Assembly (NCBI GenBank): GCA_943736015.1
Contig: OX031064.1
Span: 35,577,361-35,641,360 of the forward strand
DNA from: Tridacna crocea
Lineage: Eukaryota; Mollusca; Bivalvia; Cardiida; Cardiidae
DNA: 64,000 nt
Direction of reading: 5' to 3'
Under the pieces are notes generated by a model. It saw only the letters and a program-made list of their open reading frames with translations. It was not told the DNA's origin and made no database searches. Both the position numbers and the translations under genes were made by a program. Of this stretch, positions 33,041-45,215 are shown in pieces. Each line of letters opens with the position of its first letter. Within the stretch, counting starts at the first letter, position 1.

Positions 33041-33575
33041 TGTAGGTGGGATATACAGCGACTTGTTTTCAAATTATTCTAGAAACACAAAGAAAATTTA
33101 TTGGTTTTTCCATTATAGTTATTTTTAGAAACAGGTTGTTAGTAAACAAGCTGTTTACGAAAAGATAATGTCATCTTTCTAGAAAAGACTAATCTAGAAT
33201 TTTCCAAGCTGATATAAACAGAAGTGTCTTACTTGGTGATTTTTTAGACTTGAAGTTAGACTTGTAGCTTTGTGGATTCAGGATTTGAGATATACATATT
33301 AAAGTTGGAATTTTCTTTTATTCAAACAGGTTGCTCATATAGATCTACTTGCAAGTTTAACTATTGTTAATTTAGGCTTTAGGAATCAGAAACTTCATTC
33401 TTTTTGTAATCTAAATATAATTCTTAATTTGAGGGACTTATTCTATTTCTTGTCGTAGGATTAAAAACTGTCAAATTTCATTCAATCATGTCTCTTATTG
33501 TACTCTTTTATATTTGTTCATTGATTAACAAAAAAGTTAAAGGCTTGTTGCTTCTCGTTACCTTTGGCTCGTAAA
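33041..33575 (+). repeat. 5' LTR of a Gmr1-like retrotransposon
   Basis: It starts TGTAGGTGGGATATACAG and aligns along its length with 37472-38021, including GACTTGTAGCTTT, GCAAGTTTAACTATTG and TAATTTGAGGGAC. Divergence (substitutions and indels, including a roughly 25-base gap) indicates an old insertion. No clear target duplication flanks the pair. Confidence 0.8.
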
Positions 33576-33699
33576 AGAAATTCGGGGGCTCCTGCAGGAT
33601 TGGTCATCTGGTAATTTCGGATATATTGCGACATTATTTTGAACTTGTTACAGTATTAGATTTATTAGATAATAAAAAATAATTAAAATTTGAATTTGA

Positions 33700-34960
33700 A
33701 TTTTATTCTACTGAACCAGCAAAAGCAATCATGTCTTTTAATCTTGAAAAAATATTGCTGAGCTGTCACAGGAGTTGTTGAATTTGGCAAAAGAAAGTCA
33801 GATTTGTTAGATCTTGCTTCTCATTTTAAACTGGCTGCCAATAAAGGTGCTAATTTAAAGAAAGAAATTAAAAATTGTATTGTTCAGTCTTTAGTTGATA
33901 AAGAAATACTTGACTCGTCTGGTCTGTCTCTTATTTTTGTGTCTTAGACAGACATTAAACTAATACTGAGCCAGAAAAATTAAAACTACAGATGGAAAAA
34001 GAAGAGAGATTACAGAACCTAAACCCTAAACCCTAGAACCAGAAGAAAAAGAATTGAAAATGAATTAAGAGCAAGAAGAAAGGATGAAAGAAAAAGAATT
34101 GAAATTAAATTTAGGACAAGAAGAAAGGATGAAAGAAAAAGAATTAGAGTTATAAAAAAGACAAAAAATGTATGTTAAATTAGAAAAAAGAGAAAAGGGT
34201 AGACAATTTCAGATGAAAATGAAAGAATTAGAAAGAAAGAATAAAGAAAAACATCTTTGCATGTTGTTGATAGCTTTGAAATAAAACACCTCAGACTTGA
34301 ACCGCCATTTCAAATACAGGAAGTTGATATATACTTTTCACATTTTGAAAGATTTGCTGAAAAATTGAAATTGCCAAAAGAACACTGGACCTGACTATTG
34401 CAAAGTATTGTAAATTGAGAGGCTCGTGATATTCTATCGCAACAAAGTAATGAACAGTTTTCTAATTATGATTATGTTAAGTAATTAATTCTAAAGGCTT
34501 GTGACATAGTACCTGAAGCATATAGACAAAAAATAAGTATTGCAGAGAAGAAAATGATCAAACAAATGTTGAATTTGCCCGAACTAAAGAACAATTATTT
34601 GATAGGTGGTGTCATTCAATGAAAATAGGTTCAGATCAAGCAAAACCTAGACGAAGAAGAAGTTGAAACTTTAGAAGAACTGCTTGTCTAGCAGCCAACT
34701 TTACCTTGACGCATCAGGTCTTTTTCGTGAATAAATCAAACCCTCGAAAATCTTTTCATTTATCTGGTGGTCCTGAACCAAATTTTAATCAAATTAATGG
34801 CATTTCCAATCAGATTAGTCCCTAACCCACGGCTTTTTACAAATCCAAAGGTCAAAATCCCTTATCTCGACCCACTTGTAATAATTATTGCTAAGAATCG
34901 GGCCATATTATTTCTGAATGTTCCTGTTTTAAAAAGAAAACGGGAAAACACAAGATAGTT
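33700..34960 (+). pseudogene. Decayed gag-like region with a zinc knuckle remnant
   Basis: A Lys/Glu-rich coiled-coil-like stretch (about 33990-34250) is followed by a gag core signature with LRLEPPFQIQEVDIYFSHF near 34290 and VPEAYRQK near 34510. A CCHC-like knuckle lies at 34877-34921 (Cys-x3-Cys-x4-His-x4-Cys, one residue longer than usual, with a stop codon inside). Many in-frame stops and shifts mean it is not translatable as it stands. Confidence 0.65.
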
Positions 34961-34979
34961 TTAAGTCTACAGGCTTTAC

Positions 34980-35490
34980 TTCATTGAAGTCTACACCTAA
35001 GTCATGTTGCAAGGGCCAAACCCTTGTCCAGGCCAAAGTACCTGAGACTGATACTGTTATGGAAATTAATGAACCATTCTTGCCAGATAGTTTTGTGTCA
35101 CAAAAAAGGGATTTTGCCCGGTCTAGCCCTATTAAAATTTTACGGAACTTCCCAATCTCCTATTCAATCGATGTCCTGCCTTTTATTAGAGAAGACTTCT
35201 TTCGAGACAAGTGTCCTTATGCAGGGTGTAGAATGTTGATTTGTTAATGTTCTGCTTCAAAACATTTATTTGTCTTAAGACTTAATTGATATTCCAGTAA
35301 CTGTTGCAATTAGAAAAAACATACCTTTTGCATGGATCAGTCACTCGATCCAGTTAAGGAAGAAATTCCTGACCTTTACCCTTCATGTGCAGTTTCTACA
35401 GCTTTTGCAAAGAAAACCATTTTGATTGAAAATCAATTTGATGTTGACCTATCTGATTCTATAGATTAGAAATATTAAGCTAAGCTCATG
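34980..35490 (+). pseudogene. Region between gag and integrase, possibly protease-derived
   Basis: It contains open stretches in two frames. One has LDPVKEEIPDLYPSCAV, a sequence type I associate with Gmr1-like polyproteins between the protease and integrase. No clear Asp-Thr/Ser-Gly protease site survives. Stops and frame changes are frequent. Confidence 0.45.
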
Positions 35491-36440
35491 GAACACCATG
35501 TCAGGTCATTTGGGTGTCAATAAAACCTATCATACAGTTCTTAACCATTTTATTGGCCTGGTCTAAAAGCGTATATGTATCAGATTATTGTAGGCCTTGT
35601 CATTCTTGTCAAATGATAGGCAAACCTAAACAGGTCATACCTAAGGCTTAACTACAGCCTATCCCTGCATTTGATGAACCTTTTATGACTATTATGTGTG
35701 CTTCCACCCGTTTTCCCGAAGCAATACCTGTAAGAAATATAAAATCTAAAATAATTGACAAAGCTTTAGTGATTCTTTTTCTGTTATAGGACTTCCTAAA
35801 TTTTATCTGTTCAATCTGACCAAGGTTCAAATTTTATGTCTGGTATTCAACAAGTAATGCATGATTTGGGAATAAAACAATATAGGTCATCTGCATATCA
35901 TCCTGAAAGCCAATGTGCCTTTGAAAGGTTACACAAGACCTTAAAAACATGTTAAGGTCATATTGTTTTGACAGACAAGAGGATTGAGATGAAGGTATAC
36001 ATCTTTTACCCTTTGTAGTAAGAGAATCTGTAGGGAATCTCTTGGTTTTAGTCCCTTTGAGCTTGTTTTTGGCCACACAGTTCGTTGACCTTTAAAACTT
36101 TTAAAAGAAACATGTCTTTCACAAGAAGACTCTTCTTTAAATTTACTCCAGTATGAATAGGTCTGCTTTAGAAACAGATTATTTAAAGCATGTGAGGTGC
36201 CAAAATCAAATTCAGAGAAAACTCAATTTAAAATGAAAGAAAGCTATGACAAGAATACTTAAGAAAGAAATGTTAAAACTGAAGATAAAGTTTTAGCTGT
36301 TTTACCAGTTCCTGGTAGGCCTCTGCAAGCAAGATATTTTGGTCCTTATTCTATAGAGAAAAAGGTCAGTGACTTAAATTATGTGATAACAACTCCTGAC
36401 CGGCGAAAATAAAGGCAATTATGTCATATTAATATGTTAA
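35490..36440 (+). pseudogene. Decayed integrase with GPY/F-type C-terminus
   Basis: In shifting frames: the N-terminal zinc region (HLGVNKTYHTVLNHF and CRPCHSCQ, near 35505-35615), then catalytic-core pieces (CASTRFPEAIPV near 35698; SDQGSNFMSGIQQ and AYHPESQCAFERLH near 35820-35930), then a C-terminal piece with ARYFGPYSIEKKVSDLNYVI near 36330. This is a Ty3/gypsy-type integrase. Stops and frameshifts make it inactive. It lies before the reverse transcriptase, contrary to the standard Ty3/gypsy order. Confidence 0.75.
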
Positions 36441-36639
36441 AGAATTATGGTCATAAGTACAATTCAAATATTTCACCAATAGATATAGATTCCTCTGTCC
36501 CTCAAAATCAAAATCACATTAACTCTGACAACATTTGAATTGCGAGGAAACGAACTTTGATAAATCTATCCCTATTTGTTCAAAACTTCAGAATTCTTTT
36601 ACATTTTACTAAATTTAAATAAAAAAAATTCACATTTAG

Positions 36640-37330
36640 ACAATAATCAAAAGACGAACTGAAAAAGTTAATTACTGAATATGAGCACCTGTTCCCTGAT
36701 ATTCCAACATGGACAGATACAATATACCATGATATGGACGTTGAAAATTCAAAAGCAGTGAAACAACATCCATTTTGAATGAATCCCAAGAAATTAGAGC
36801 ATCTTAGAAGGGAAATCGAGTATCTATTGGAGAAAGAAATTATTGAAACTAGTCAAAGTGATTGGAGTTCTGCCTGTATTCTTGTACCAAAGTCATATGG
36901 AACTTTTCGTACTGACAATAGTTGACTCAATACTATGACCAAGGCTGATTCGTTTCGAGTGCCAAGAGTAGATGACTGCATTGACAATATTCAAAATATG
37001 TTACAAAATTCGATCTTCTATTGGGATTTTGGCAAATTCCTCTCACTAAAAGAGCCGAATAGATTTCTGTGTTTGTAACCCCAGATGGACTTAATCAGTA
37101 AATAGTTCTGCAGTTTTTGGGATGAAAACTGATCTTATCAACATGATAATACATGTGTCTGGATTGGACGACAGTAGTGCCTAAATCGATGTCTTCATCG
37201 TAAACAGCAATGATTGGGATGAACATCTAACGACTATCACAGAATGTTTTGAAAGGCTGACTAAAGCTAAATTAACATTTAATCTTGTTAAAAGTGAAAA
37301 GACTTGTAATTAGTTAACATTTGTCTTCAT
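36640..37330 (+). pseudogene. Decayed, 3'-truncated reverse transcriptase
   Basis: Recognisable RT pieces include LEHLRREIEYLLEKEIIETS, WSSACILVPKS, KADSFRVPRVDDCIDNI, GFWQIPL-like and FVTPDGL, and the thumb start LTKAKLTFNLVKSEK. The catalytic YxDD region is damaged. The similarity ends near 37330, about 140 bases before the 3' LTR, so RNase H appears deleted. Inactive. Confidence 0.75.
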
Positions 37331-37450
37331 GTATAATATTTTAATTTGAATTAAGTTATCATCTGCCTTTTGTATGTGCATGTACATTTATGTGTAACGA
37401 TATCTTCTATCTTCAGACAAAAGAAAGTTTTACTTCTTAAAAATTTCTTT

Positions 37451-37471
37451 TCCTTTAGGAGGGAAATATTA
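37451..37471 (+). other. Polypurine tract before the 3' LTR
   Basis: TAGGAGGGAAATATTA lies immediately upstream of the 3' LTR, where the plus-strand primer of LTR elements sits. A convincing tRNA primer-binding site after the 5' LTR was not found. Confidence 0.5.
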
Positions 37472-38021
37472 TGAAGGTAGGATATACAGTGACCTGTTTA
37501 CTGAATATTCTAGAAACATAAAGAACAATGTTTTTTTTCCCATTGTGGTTACTTTTAGAAAGAGGTCGTAATTGAACAAGCTATTTACTAATAGATGATG
37601 TCATCCTTCTAGAAAAATCTAGAATTTTCTAAGCTGACATAAATAGGACTGACTCACTTAGTGATTTTTTGGGACTTCACGTTAGACTTGTAGCTTTTTG
37701 GATTCAGAATTAGTGAAAACTGTTGGATATAACATGGGATATACATCTAAAAATTGGAATTTTCTTTTATTTAAACAGGTTGTTCATATCTACTTGCAAG
37801 TTAACTATTGTTAATTTAGGTTCTAGGAACAAGAAAATTCATTCTTTTTGTAATCTAAATATAATTCTTAATTTGAGGGACCTATTCTTTTTCTTATTCT
37901 AAGATTACAAACTCAAATTTTATTCAGTCTTAACTCTTATTGTACTCTTTTGTCTTTGTTCATTGCTAATTGTTATTGGCTTGTTGCTGGTTTTCTTTCT
38001 TGTTATGTTTGGCTTGTAACA
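37472..38021 (+). repeat. 3' LTR of the Gmr1-like retrotransposon
   Basis: It starts TGAAGGTAGGATATACAG and ends near GGCTTGTAACA, giving TG...CA termini. It is collinear with 33041-33575. A (GAAAACTGTTGGATATAACA)-containing segment near 37715 is absent from the 5' copy. Confidence 0.8.
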
Positions 38022-39655
38022 CAATATCTAATCAACCGATGATTTTTAAGAGAAAATTGGAGCACTAAGCAGTCTTTAAAATTTCAGTCTGAGCTAAAAC
38101 TAAAGCATAGAATCGTTTCAAGCCTAAAAATTTCTGAGCACAACAACCATCCGACAAAGTTTCAACAGGAATGAAATAAACAAGCCACACGTAGAGTGAC
38201 TACACTTACATAGTTGCCTATTTTGAGGCTGATGATCATCCATATTAATGGAAACGTTGTCTCAGATATTACCGTTAGAAACACACTGGTAAAATTTAAC
38301 ATAAAATGGCAGATAAGTGTCCTCAGATTATCTAATAGAGTTTTGTTAAAGTTTTTATTCTAGTTTATGCCCCGGTTTAACATTTAGACTTGGTTATAGC
38401 ATGTTATAGTTATAAAGAGGTTCTCTGAATTCATCTAAATCGGTGTAAAGTTATAATATCAAGATAGTGCATAGATGATATACATATATCTCTAAACCTC
38501 TAAGTTTGACTTGGTAACGTCAGTCTAGATTCTGATAGGATACGAGTTGGATACGTATTCACCAACCATCTGAAGAACATTCTTTAAAAGTATCCTCTAA
38601 GATTTTCTTAAGTTGAAGGTAAATGAATTATGTTCGTCCATTACCTTCATTGTAAGTCGTTAAACTTCTTGAAGTCTCACGTTCCAAAAATAGCATAAGT
38701 ACCCCCCTTTGGTTCTTTTTGTAAATTTGGAATTATTATATATATATTATTACCTTTTTCTCTTAAACAAAGGTCACAAAGCTGACACTGAAAGGTCAAT
38801 GTCGCAAGTTATCTGCCACGAAGGAGGCTAAGAACACATGCGAGCATGTTCTTCGATTTTGATGTAATACTCGACATGCATATCCTTGTACCAGACACAG
38901 TCTATTATATTCGTTAATATTTAACGCACTTGCGGATGATAAATACATAGGTGCCTCATAAGACTGGTTTTGCTTTTGAGAGGATAAGAAACATGTTGGA
39001 AAAGGAAAAGCGTATTTCACCAGCATTTTCTCATTTTCCTCCCTGTTTTTTACAGCATTTTAGTCCAGTAAATTCCGGGATCTTTCGGTAAGGATATAAC
39101 AACACGTTCGGGTTTTATCGCACGTTCGAGTGAACTGCGAATCACGATTGAAGTCTAGTATTCCAAAAATAGAATGATATACGTCATTGTAATCTTTCAG
39201 TCATTTTTCTTGTGGAATTATCTTCTAAAATATGTTATTCATTCTAGGTATAAGTCACAAAAGTACACGCTATAACGCTTGACATTAAAAGGTCAACGTC
39301 GAAACGTGACCATAAAAAATAAAAACGAGACCTTAAATGCCTCGTCTTTTCAAATTTACTAATCTTCTCATAAGCTTATTCCTTTCCCAGAATATGATTC
39401 GAAAGATGATTCTTATCTTTGTAAGGGTAGAAAATATTTGAAAGAAAAATGATGGGAAAGAATTCTCATTACAAGTATTTTTACCGCTTTTCCAAGACTT
39501 TTTTTGAAAATTATCCGGGTCATGGAATCGTATTGTTAACTAGACACAATTTTTTTCATTGCCAAATACATAAACTGTTTTAACGAGTAAAAATGAATTA
39601 TTCTCTATGAAAAGGAGGATTAATGCTTTAGCAAAAAGTATCGTTATTAGCATTT
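38022..39655. other. No recognisable gene; eroded hairpin fragments
   Basis: AT-rich sequence. Weak fragments of the TTAA MITE hairpin appear near 38985-39050 and 39420-39510 (GGAAAAG... and ...TTTTCC arms without clear ends). Nothing coding seen. Confidence 0.5.
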
Positions 39656-39662
39656 AGAAGGG

Positions 39663-39810
39663 AGTATACTACATTTGCGAAAAGTATCGACTCAGGTCAG
39701 CCTGCGCAGTCCGGGCAGGCTGATCTGAGCCGATACTTTTCGCCATTGGTCAATTTTCTGTATGGTCAAGAGCCATTGTACCTCATGATTAAGTCGGTTG
39801 ATATAAAAAT
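39663..39810. repeat. AAAGTATCGACTCAGG hairpin repeat, family C
   Basis: AAAAGTATCGACTCAGGTCA then GCCTGCGCAG faces CGGGCAGGCTGATCTGAGCC then GATACTTTT. A tail with TCAATTTTCTGTATGGTC and CCTCATGATTAAGTCGGTTG follows. The same core plus tail occurs at 43407, 45903 (partial), 55452 and 63590, so it is a dispersed element with one end palindromic. Confidence 0.75.
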
Positions 39811-40014
39811 TGGGTGTTATGGATCCTTAATCATGCGATGGCTTTCATGGTACCATATACATGTATCATGGTTAACCCTTTAAAGCCTCCATTTACCATA
39901 GATGGCTCAAATATATATACTACTCAAACTTTGATAGGGATCACTTACATATTTCTGTATGGGTTTATATGTTTCAACAGATTTGTATAAACTTTTTTAT
40001 GATATTTTAAAATT

Positions 40015-40213
40015 ATATATATGTCCAAGTTGAAAACATTTGCTGACCAAAAACTATATGCAACGTGCACTATGATGTCTGTCGTAGGGTAGAAAACATC
40101 ATTGGAAAAGGAGAAAATGCTGGTATCCAGCATTTTCTCCTTTTCCAACAATGTTTTCCAAAGGCTTCTTTCTCAGAATCTTTAATAGTTGGCATTGTGA
40201 GGTAAAGGCTTAA
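40015..40213. mobile_element. TTAA hairpin MITE, left end eroded
   Basis: The central hairpin is intact (GGAAAAGGAGAAAATGCTGG and its inverse) and the right end is TGTGAGGTAAAGGCTTAA. The left side is recognisable only from CCAAGTTGAAAACATTTGCT. Confidence 0.7.
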
Positions 40214-40689
40214 AGATCCAGTTCCACCAGTCATTTTATTGATCAGTGTAGCAATGTAACATATTGTAAAACCATACGATACATGCCACATATATGTTTA
40301 GAGTGAATCTTTTAGGGTGATCCCTAGCAAATTTTGAGTAATATATAATCCATTGAAACATACATGGATACTTATCATAGAGGTTCGACAATTAAAGCAA
40401 AAGGTATGGATAAAAAAACTGACAGCACATTCTGTGAAGCCTGAGCTTGAGCTATATCAGCCGTTGCTTCCGCCTGTGGAGCTGAAAGATATGACTAATC
40501 GAGTTTACTACTAATCATAAATCAGTTTGAAGTCTCATGTTCCACAGATAGTCAACATCCTTCTCTTTACTAATCAATCCCATGATTTTACGACCCTGTC
40601 GGAGAACATGGAAACCATCGACGCAAGAAAGAAAAAACGACAACAAAAAGACTTCTTTTCCAAGGATCTCATGTTAAATAACCCCATGG

Positions 40690-40790
40690 GCCTTTTATTT
40701 GGTATCCGGGTAACTCAATGGTCAGCGTATCTGGTTCATGACCTGGTGGTTGTGGGCTCGATACCTATTGAAGCAAAATTTTTCTCTAGC
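40690..40790 (+). mobile_element. tRNA-like SINE head
   Basis: GGTAACTCAATGGTCAGCGT is A-box-like and GTGGGCTCGATACC is B-box-like, with the spacing of a tRNA-derived pol III promoter. An open frame running through it (40527-40928) is probably incidental. Confidence 0.5.
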
Positions 40791-41613
40791 GATTTTTCGC
40801 ATTTGACATGTAAAACATGTGAGAAAATTAGTCAATGTCTTAGAAAGAAAGTTGCGTCAGTACATGCTGCTATGAGAGACAGGAGACGCATGCCTAGTTG
40901 CACTGACCTGCGTGAAATGACCTGTTGAATGATTATTTCTGATCAAATCTAATTTTCGTTAGCTAACACCTTAAATAGATATGTTTAAAAACTTGCCTGA
41001 TAAAGGGAAACGGATATCCGGGTATTACATCAATGCGATCGGGGGAAAAAAGCTTCATTCACGTTTCTGACCTCGTTTTACAGCAAGATATAATTGCGAC
41101 CTTGACCTTTCAGTGTCAAGGTAATTACACGTGGCTATATGACCTTAATGTGGGATAACGGAGAGTACGGAAATATTTCGGGAGATAACTCCTCTCACAC
41201 CGACTCACGTTACTTATGTAAGTAATCTGTGCCGCCAATCGGAATGCAACCAACAACGGAGGCCGAGATAAGTGGAGTGAGTACCTTTGGGGTTCACAGG
41301 GTAGTACCTTTTTTAACCCATCGACTGCTAAGGGCGATCAAAGGATCTTTTTCAGGCCGTGTCCGATTAGAAGATACGCCCCCCCCCCACTTATAAAAAA
41401 AAAAGAAACAACAACTTTGAATTAGCAAATATAATTATGCATTTTACAATCGGCTTTAAAGTTTTATTTGAACTTGTTGTTTCTCAGTCAGTAACGTAAA
41501 GGAGTAACGTACAGGGCTTGAAAAGAAGAGGTCTTTTCGTGTAAAGGTTGTTCAAAGTCTTCCGGCGGAGTGATGGTAGGGTTTGCTGAAAGAATTCATT
41601 CTTCTCTCACCGC

Positions 41614-41843
41614 TTAACCCTGTACCAAACGACACAATTTTAGACTGGTCCAAATTAAAAGCGCTTGTACATAACAAAACTAAATGTAACTCGAGAATTG
41701 AAATTTGTTTCCAGCAGGGTAGAAAATATTGTGGGAATAGGAGAAAATGCTGGTTACCAGCATTTTCTCCTTTTCCCACAATGTTTGCTACAGGCTTCTT
41801 TCTCAGGGCTGTTAAAAGTAGTGATTGTGTGGTAAAGGGTTAA
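41614..41843. mobile_element. TTAA hairpin MITE, well-preserved copy
   Basis: Perfect TTAA flanks, with ends CCCTGTACCAAACGAC and TTGTGTGGTAAAGGG, and a central stem of about 30 bases per arm. A second, eroded copy (41840-42055) appears to share its right TTAA. Confidence 0.85.
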
Positions 41844-42386
41844 CTCCTTGCCGACGAAGAAATTTTTAGCCTTGTCCAAATTGAAAGTAGTTGAAGACAA
41901 TAAACTAAATGACACTTAAAACATGAAAATTGTTCTACATAGTGGTGGTGGGAGAGGGGTTGGGGGGGGGGGGGGAGTCATTATAGAATGATAAATCCTT
42001 TTCAAAAGCCTATGTCCTCCAGATCGTGTAAAGTTGGAACTGTGTGCTAAAGGATATCCCCATTTTTTTTCCGACGATTTTTAGGCTGGATATGGTGCGA
42101 AGCACTTGTAGAAGAAACTTCATGGAAGCATTGTTAGAACCGCTTTTGAAATAAAACCCATTTTTGAAATAAACATTTAAATTAAAATGCTATATTTTCC
42201 ATCTTTCATGATGTTTCTGTAATGTTTTGGATTAAAATCACCCATATATATCCATTTTGAAGTAGATGGATGAATATTAAAGGATTAAAGCGAGGTCGAA
42301 ATTTTTATTTCAAAAATGGATTTTATTTCAAAAGTGGTTCTAAGAAAGCATGTATACATCCATTTGGGCGTCGCGAACTTTATTAG

Positions 42387-42895
42387 TTGTACGGTCAGGT
42401 GGCAGGGGATTTGGAAACTTGTTCACGGCTGTGTCAAATCATTTCGCCCCGAGCCGAAGGCGAGGTGGCGACATGATTCACCACAGCCGTGAACAAGTTT
42501 CCAAGTCCCCTGGCACCTGACCGTACAAGGAATTTATTATACTGCAAAGTTTTACCCTTTCAAAGCGCGTAAAGCGAAATTTTCCTGTTTTATAATTTCA
42601 CGAATCGAGTATGCTGATGAAATAGAAATTCCCTTCTGTGTGCCCAAATTCAATGAAAACTGACGTAACTGGAAACTGACGTCAATAAAACGTGCAGTTT
42701 GGCGCATAAATGTGCAGTCTGGTGATCGATCGACGCCGCCATTTTGGATGATGTATTGCACGTGTAGTGATGTTTACGGGGCACTCAAAAGGGAATCTGG
42801 TTTTACGTGGTTTTTGCAAGGGAACATGATATTATGTTTCCGGCATGTTAACCAATCAGATCACGAGAAATTTCTTTGCTGTATAATAAACTGAA
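42387..42895. repeat. Dispersed repeat with a 45-base inverted arm pair (family I, copy 1)
   Basis: TTGTACGGTCAGGTGGCAGG to CACGGCTGTG (42387-42432) is matched inversely at 42483-42528. A region to about 42895 follows that also occurs at 57650-58290. It shares AAACTGACGT, GTTTGGCGCA, a CACGTG-type box, GCCATTTTGG and CAGATCACGAGAAATTTCTT. No coding. Confidence 0.7.
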
Positions 42896-43176
42896 ATGAC
42901 GATCAAGACGTTGACGTTGTGACAACAAACCCCCAACATTATCAACACACTCTGATGAATACCTGTTCGATGTGCCCCCTCGAGACAATTTCCAAAAGTA
43001 TCAACAACATAGACCTGTGTCAGTGAAGATTTGTTTTCCAGAATTTTGAGTATTGCAATCTATCTAGGCTTCTTATAGGCTTATGTAGATCTAGTCCTCC
43101 GTGATTTCGATCAGTCATTCTTCTTTGTCCAGTTTTAAACCATATCATAATTGAACTGTGCTATGCGAAAATGGGG

Positions 43177-43405
43177 CTAACCCTTTCCCAAACGGCAAAT
43201 TTTGGACCAGACCAAATTGAAAGCTTTTTACAGATGACAAATTAACAGTTGCTAAAAGGATGATTTTTCTATATGATAGGGTAGAAAACATTGTGGGAAA
43301 AGGAGGAAATGCTGGTAACCAGCATTTTCTCCTTTTCCCACAATGTTTTCAAAATGCTTCTATTCCTGACCCGTAAGAACCAGGGATTGTTTTGGAAAGG
43401 GTTAA
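43177..43405. mobile_element. TTAA hairpin MITE, CCCTTTCCCAAACGGC subfamily
   Basis: The left CTAA (changed TTAA) precedes CCCTTTCCCAAACGGCAAAT, and the right GTTTTGGAAAGGG precedes TTAA. The central stem is intact. The same subfamily is seen at 53184 and 54104. Confidence 0.85.
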
Positions 43406-43406
43406 G

Positions 43407-43550
43407 GCATCTGCAAAAAGTGTCAAACCAGGTGAGCCCGCGCAGTACGCGAAAGCTGGCCTGGTTCCATGCTTTTCGCTATTGGTCTTTTATTCTGTAT
43501 GTCCAAGGACCTATCTACCTCATGATAAAGTCGGTTGTGAGAAAGAAATG
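43407..43550. repeat. Family C hairpin repeat
   Basis: GGCATCTGCAAAAAGTGTCA then AACCAGGTGAGCC, an imperfect inverse arm, then GTCCAAGGACCTATCTACCT. It directly abuts the TTAA MITE on its left. Confidence 0.65.
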
Positions 43551-43634
43551 GTTAAATTGGAGTCATAATTATCTGATAGCTTTGCTGGTATACATGTATA
43601 TATAGGATCTGACATGAGTTGGCTTTTGAGATAA

Positions 43635-44400
43635 AATTTTAAACGAGTCCAGGGAAAATGTTATTAAGCGAGCCTTTGGCGAGCTTAATAACATTTTTTT
43701 CTTGACGGGATGAATAAAATTTCATCTTAAATGCCACCGAATGTCAAATTCTTTTTATCAGATAACGATATTTCATAACGATATTTCACAAATTATAGAT
43801 CAGAAGATGCAAAAACATCTATAGAAGCACCCGAAGTTATATCTGTTGGTCCCGTTCACTTCTATGAAAAACGTTTAAAATGACGTCAAAAATGACGTCA
43901 CACAAATGTGATATCAAACGTGTGTAAGATGAGAAAATTCGTAATGGGTTTATTTCATGCTTTCCGGTAGGATATCGAGAAATAGCAGTGAAAATATTTT
44001 TCGATCTTACACTGGTACCACCAGTGAAAATACCGATTTTCACGTTCTTGTTGCCTAGGTAAATTGCCCTTGCCTATCAACCAGATGGGATATATGACGT
44101 CATATACCTTACATTTCTCGCGCTTGACATGCGGGAGGGGTACGCCACGGGGAATAAGGGAAAAGAACTGTACTTAATTTTGAAAAAGCTCCTCCCAGAA
44201 AGGGTTAAAAGCATGAAATAAATAGAATATTTGTTTTTTCGGTGAAAGATCGAAATTTATTTCATCTCGTGAACACCATCGGTAATATTATCACTCGTGG
44301 CTGCGCCACTCGTGAAAATATTACCGATGGTGTCCACTCGATGAAATAAATTTCGATCTTTCATCGAAAAAAAAAAAACAAATATCCACTATATATTACA
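43635..44400. repeat. Dispersed repeat with long hairpin (family H, copy 1)
   Basis: It begins with a small hairpin (TGTTATTAAGCGAGCC and GGCGAGCTTAATAACA) and carries a segment (about 43945-44150) shared with 52318-52520. It ends with a hairpin of about 50 bases per arm: AGATCGAAATTTATTTCATC then CGTGAACACCATCGGTAATA, inverted around GGCTGCGCC. Both copies preserve the same short minus-strand frame only because their DNA is alike. Confidence 0.75.
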
Positions 44401-44994
44401 CTGAAAACAAGGGAGGTTATGTGATAAAATGCGTTTTGAAAATGCACTAAGCTCCCTTTTGCTAGAGCGCGACTCATCTACTCAACCTTTTTCCAGGCAA
44501 CAAAGTTTTAGATTTTTTCTAATTTGATAGCGTTTACAGATAACAAAGACATCGTGGCTCAGGAGACGATTTCTGTCTGTGAAGAAAAGTAGAAACAATG
44601 TCAGAAAAGTAGGAAATACTGCTAGCCAATGATTTCTGAAGACCTCTTTCTCGGGGTCCTTAACTGTCGGAATTTCGTGGAGAAGTGTTAACTGCATTTT
44701 ATGGCGATATTGAATAGGTATATTTATAGAGCAATTTTTTTCGACAAGTGTTAAAATATGATCAAATAAATCTAAAACTTTGAATTATATGTAAAATCAC
44801 ACCTTCCGTAAATAGTCCAAAAATTTTACTTCATAACAGCTTGTGAAATTGGCCACAATAGAATACCTTGTATTCAACCCACGAGTGCTAAATTTAACGT
44901 AACAGGTATTTTCAAATTGAAATAAACACTCGATCCTACTAGTGTTTCCAGGTTGCGTTTTGCGGGTAAGTCACAGCTTAACGGACGGTGTAGA

Positions 44995-45215
44995 TTAAAG
45001 ATCAGACTGCACGTTCTTTGGAGTCTGATCTTGATCTACACTGGTCTCAAAATCAACCTTAAGCGTGAAAGGTTTTTAATAGGTTAAGTATTGCTTTTTT
45101 CTGATATTCACCCTTACTTTGCTAAGCTTAACTTTGTGACATTTTGCGGATCGTGTTGATCAAGATCAGACTGCACAGTATGTGCAATCTGATCTTGGAT
45201 CTACACTGGCAGATT
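44995..45215. repeat. Two GATCAGACTGCA hairpin repeats
   Basis: Hairpins at about 44998-45043 and 45158-45205, each AGATCAGACTGCAC facing GTGCARTCTGATCTTGGATC or a variant, followed by TACACTGG. Two close copies 160 bases apart. Confidence 0.7.

Noticed and set aside
34017..34041. CCCTAAACCCTAAACCCTAG resembling a plant-type telomere repeat
   Set aside because: It is only about two to three units inside the decayed gag region of the LTR element. This is more likely local slippage than a telomere remnant.
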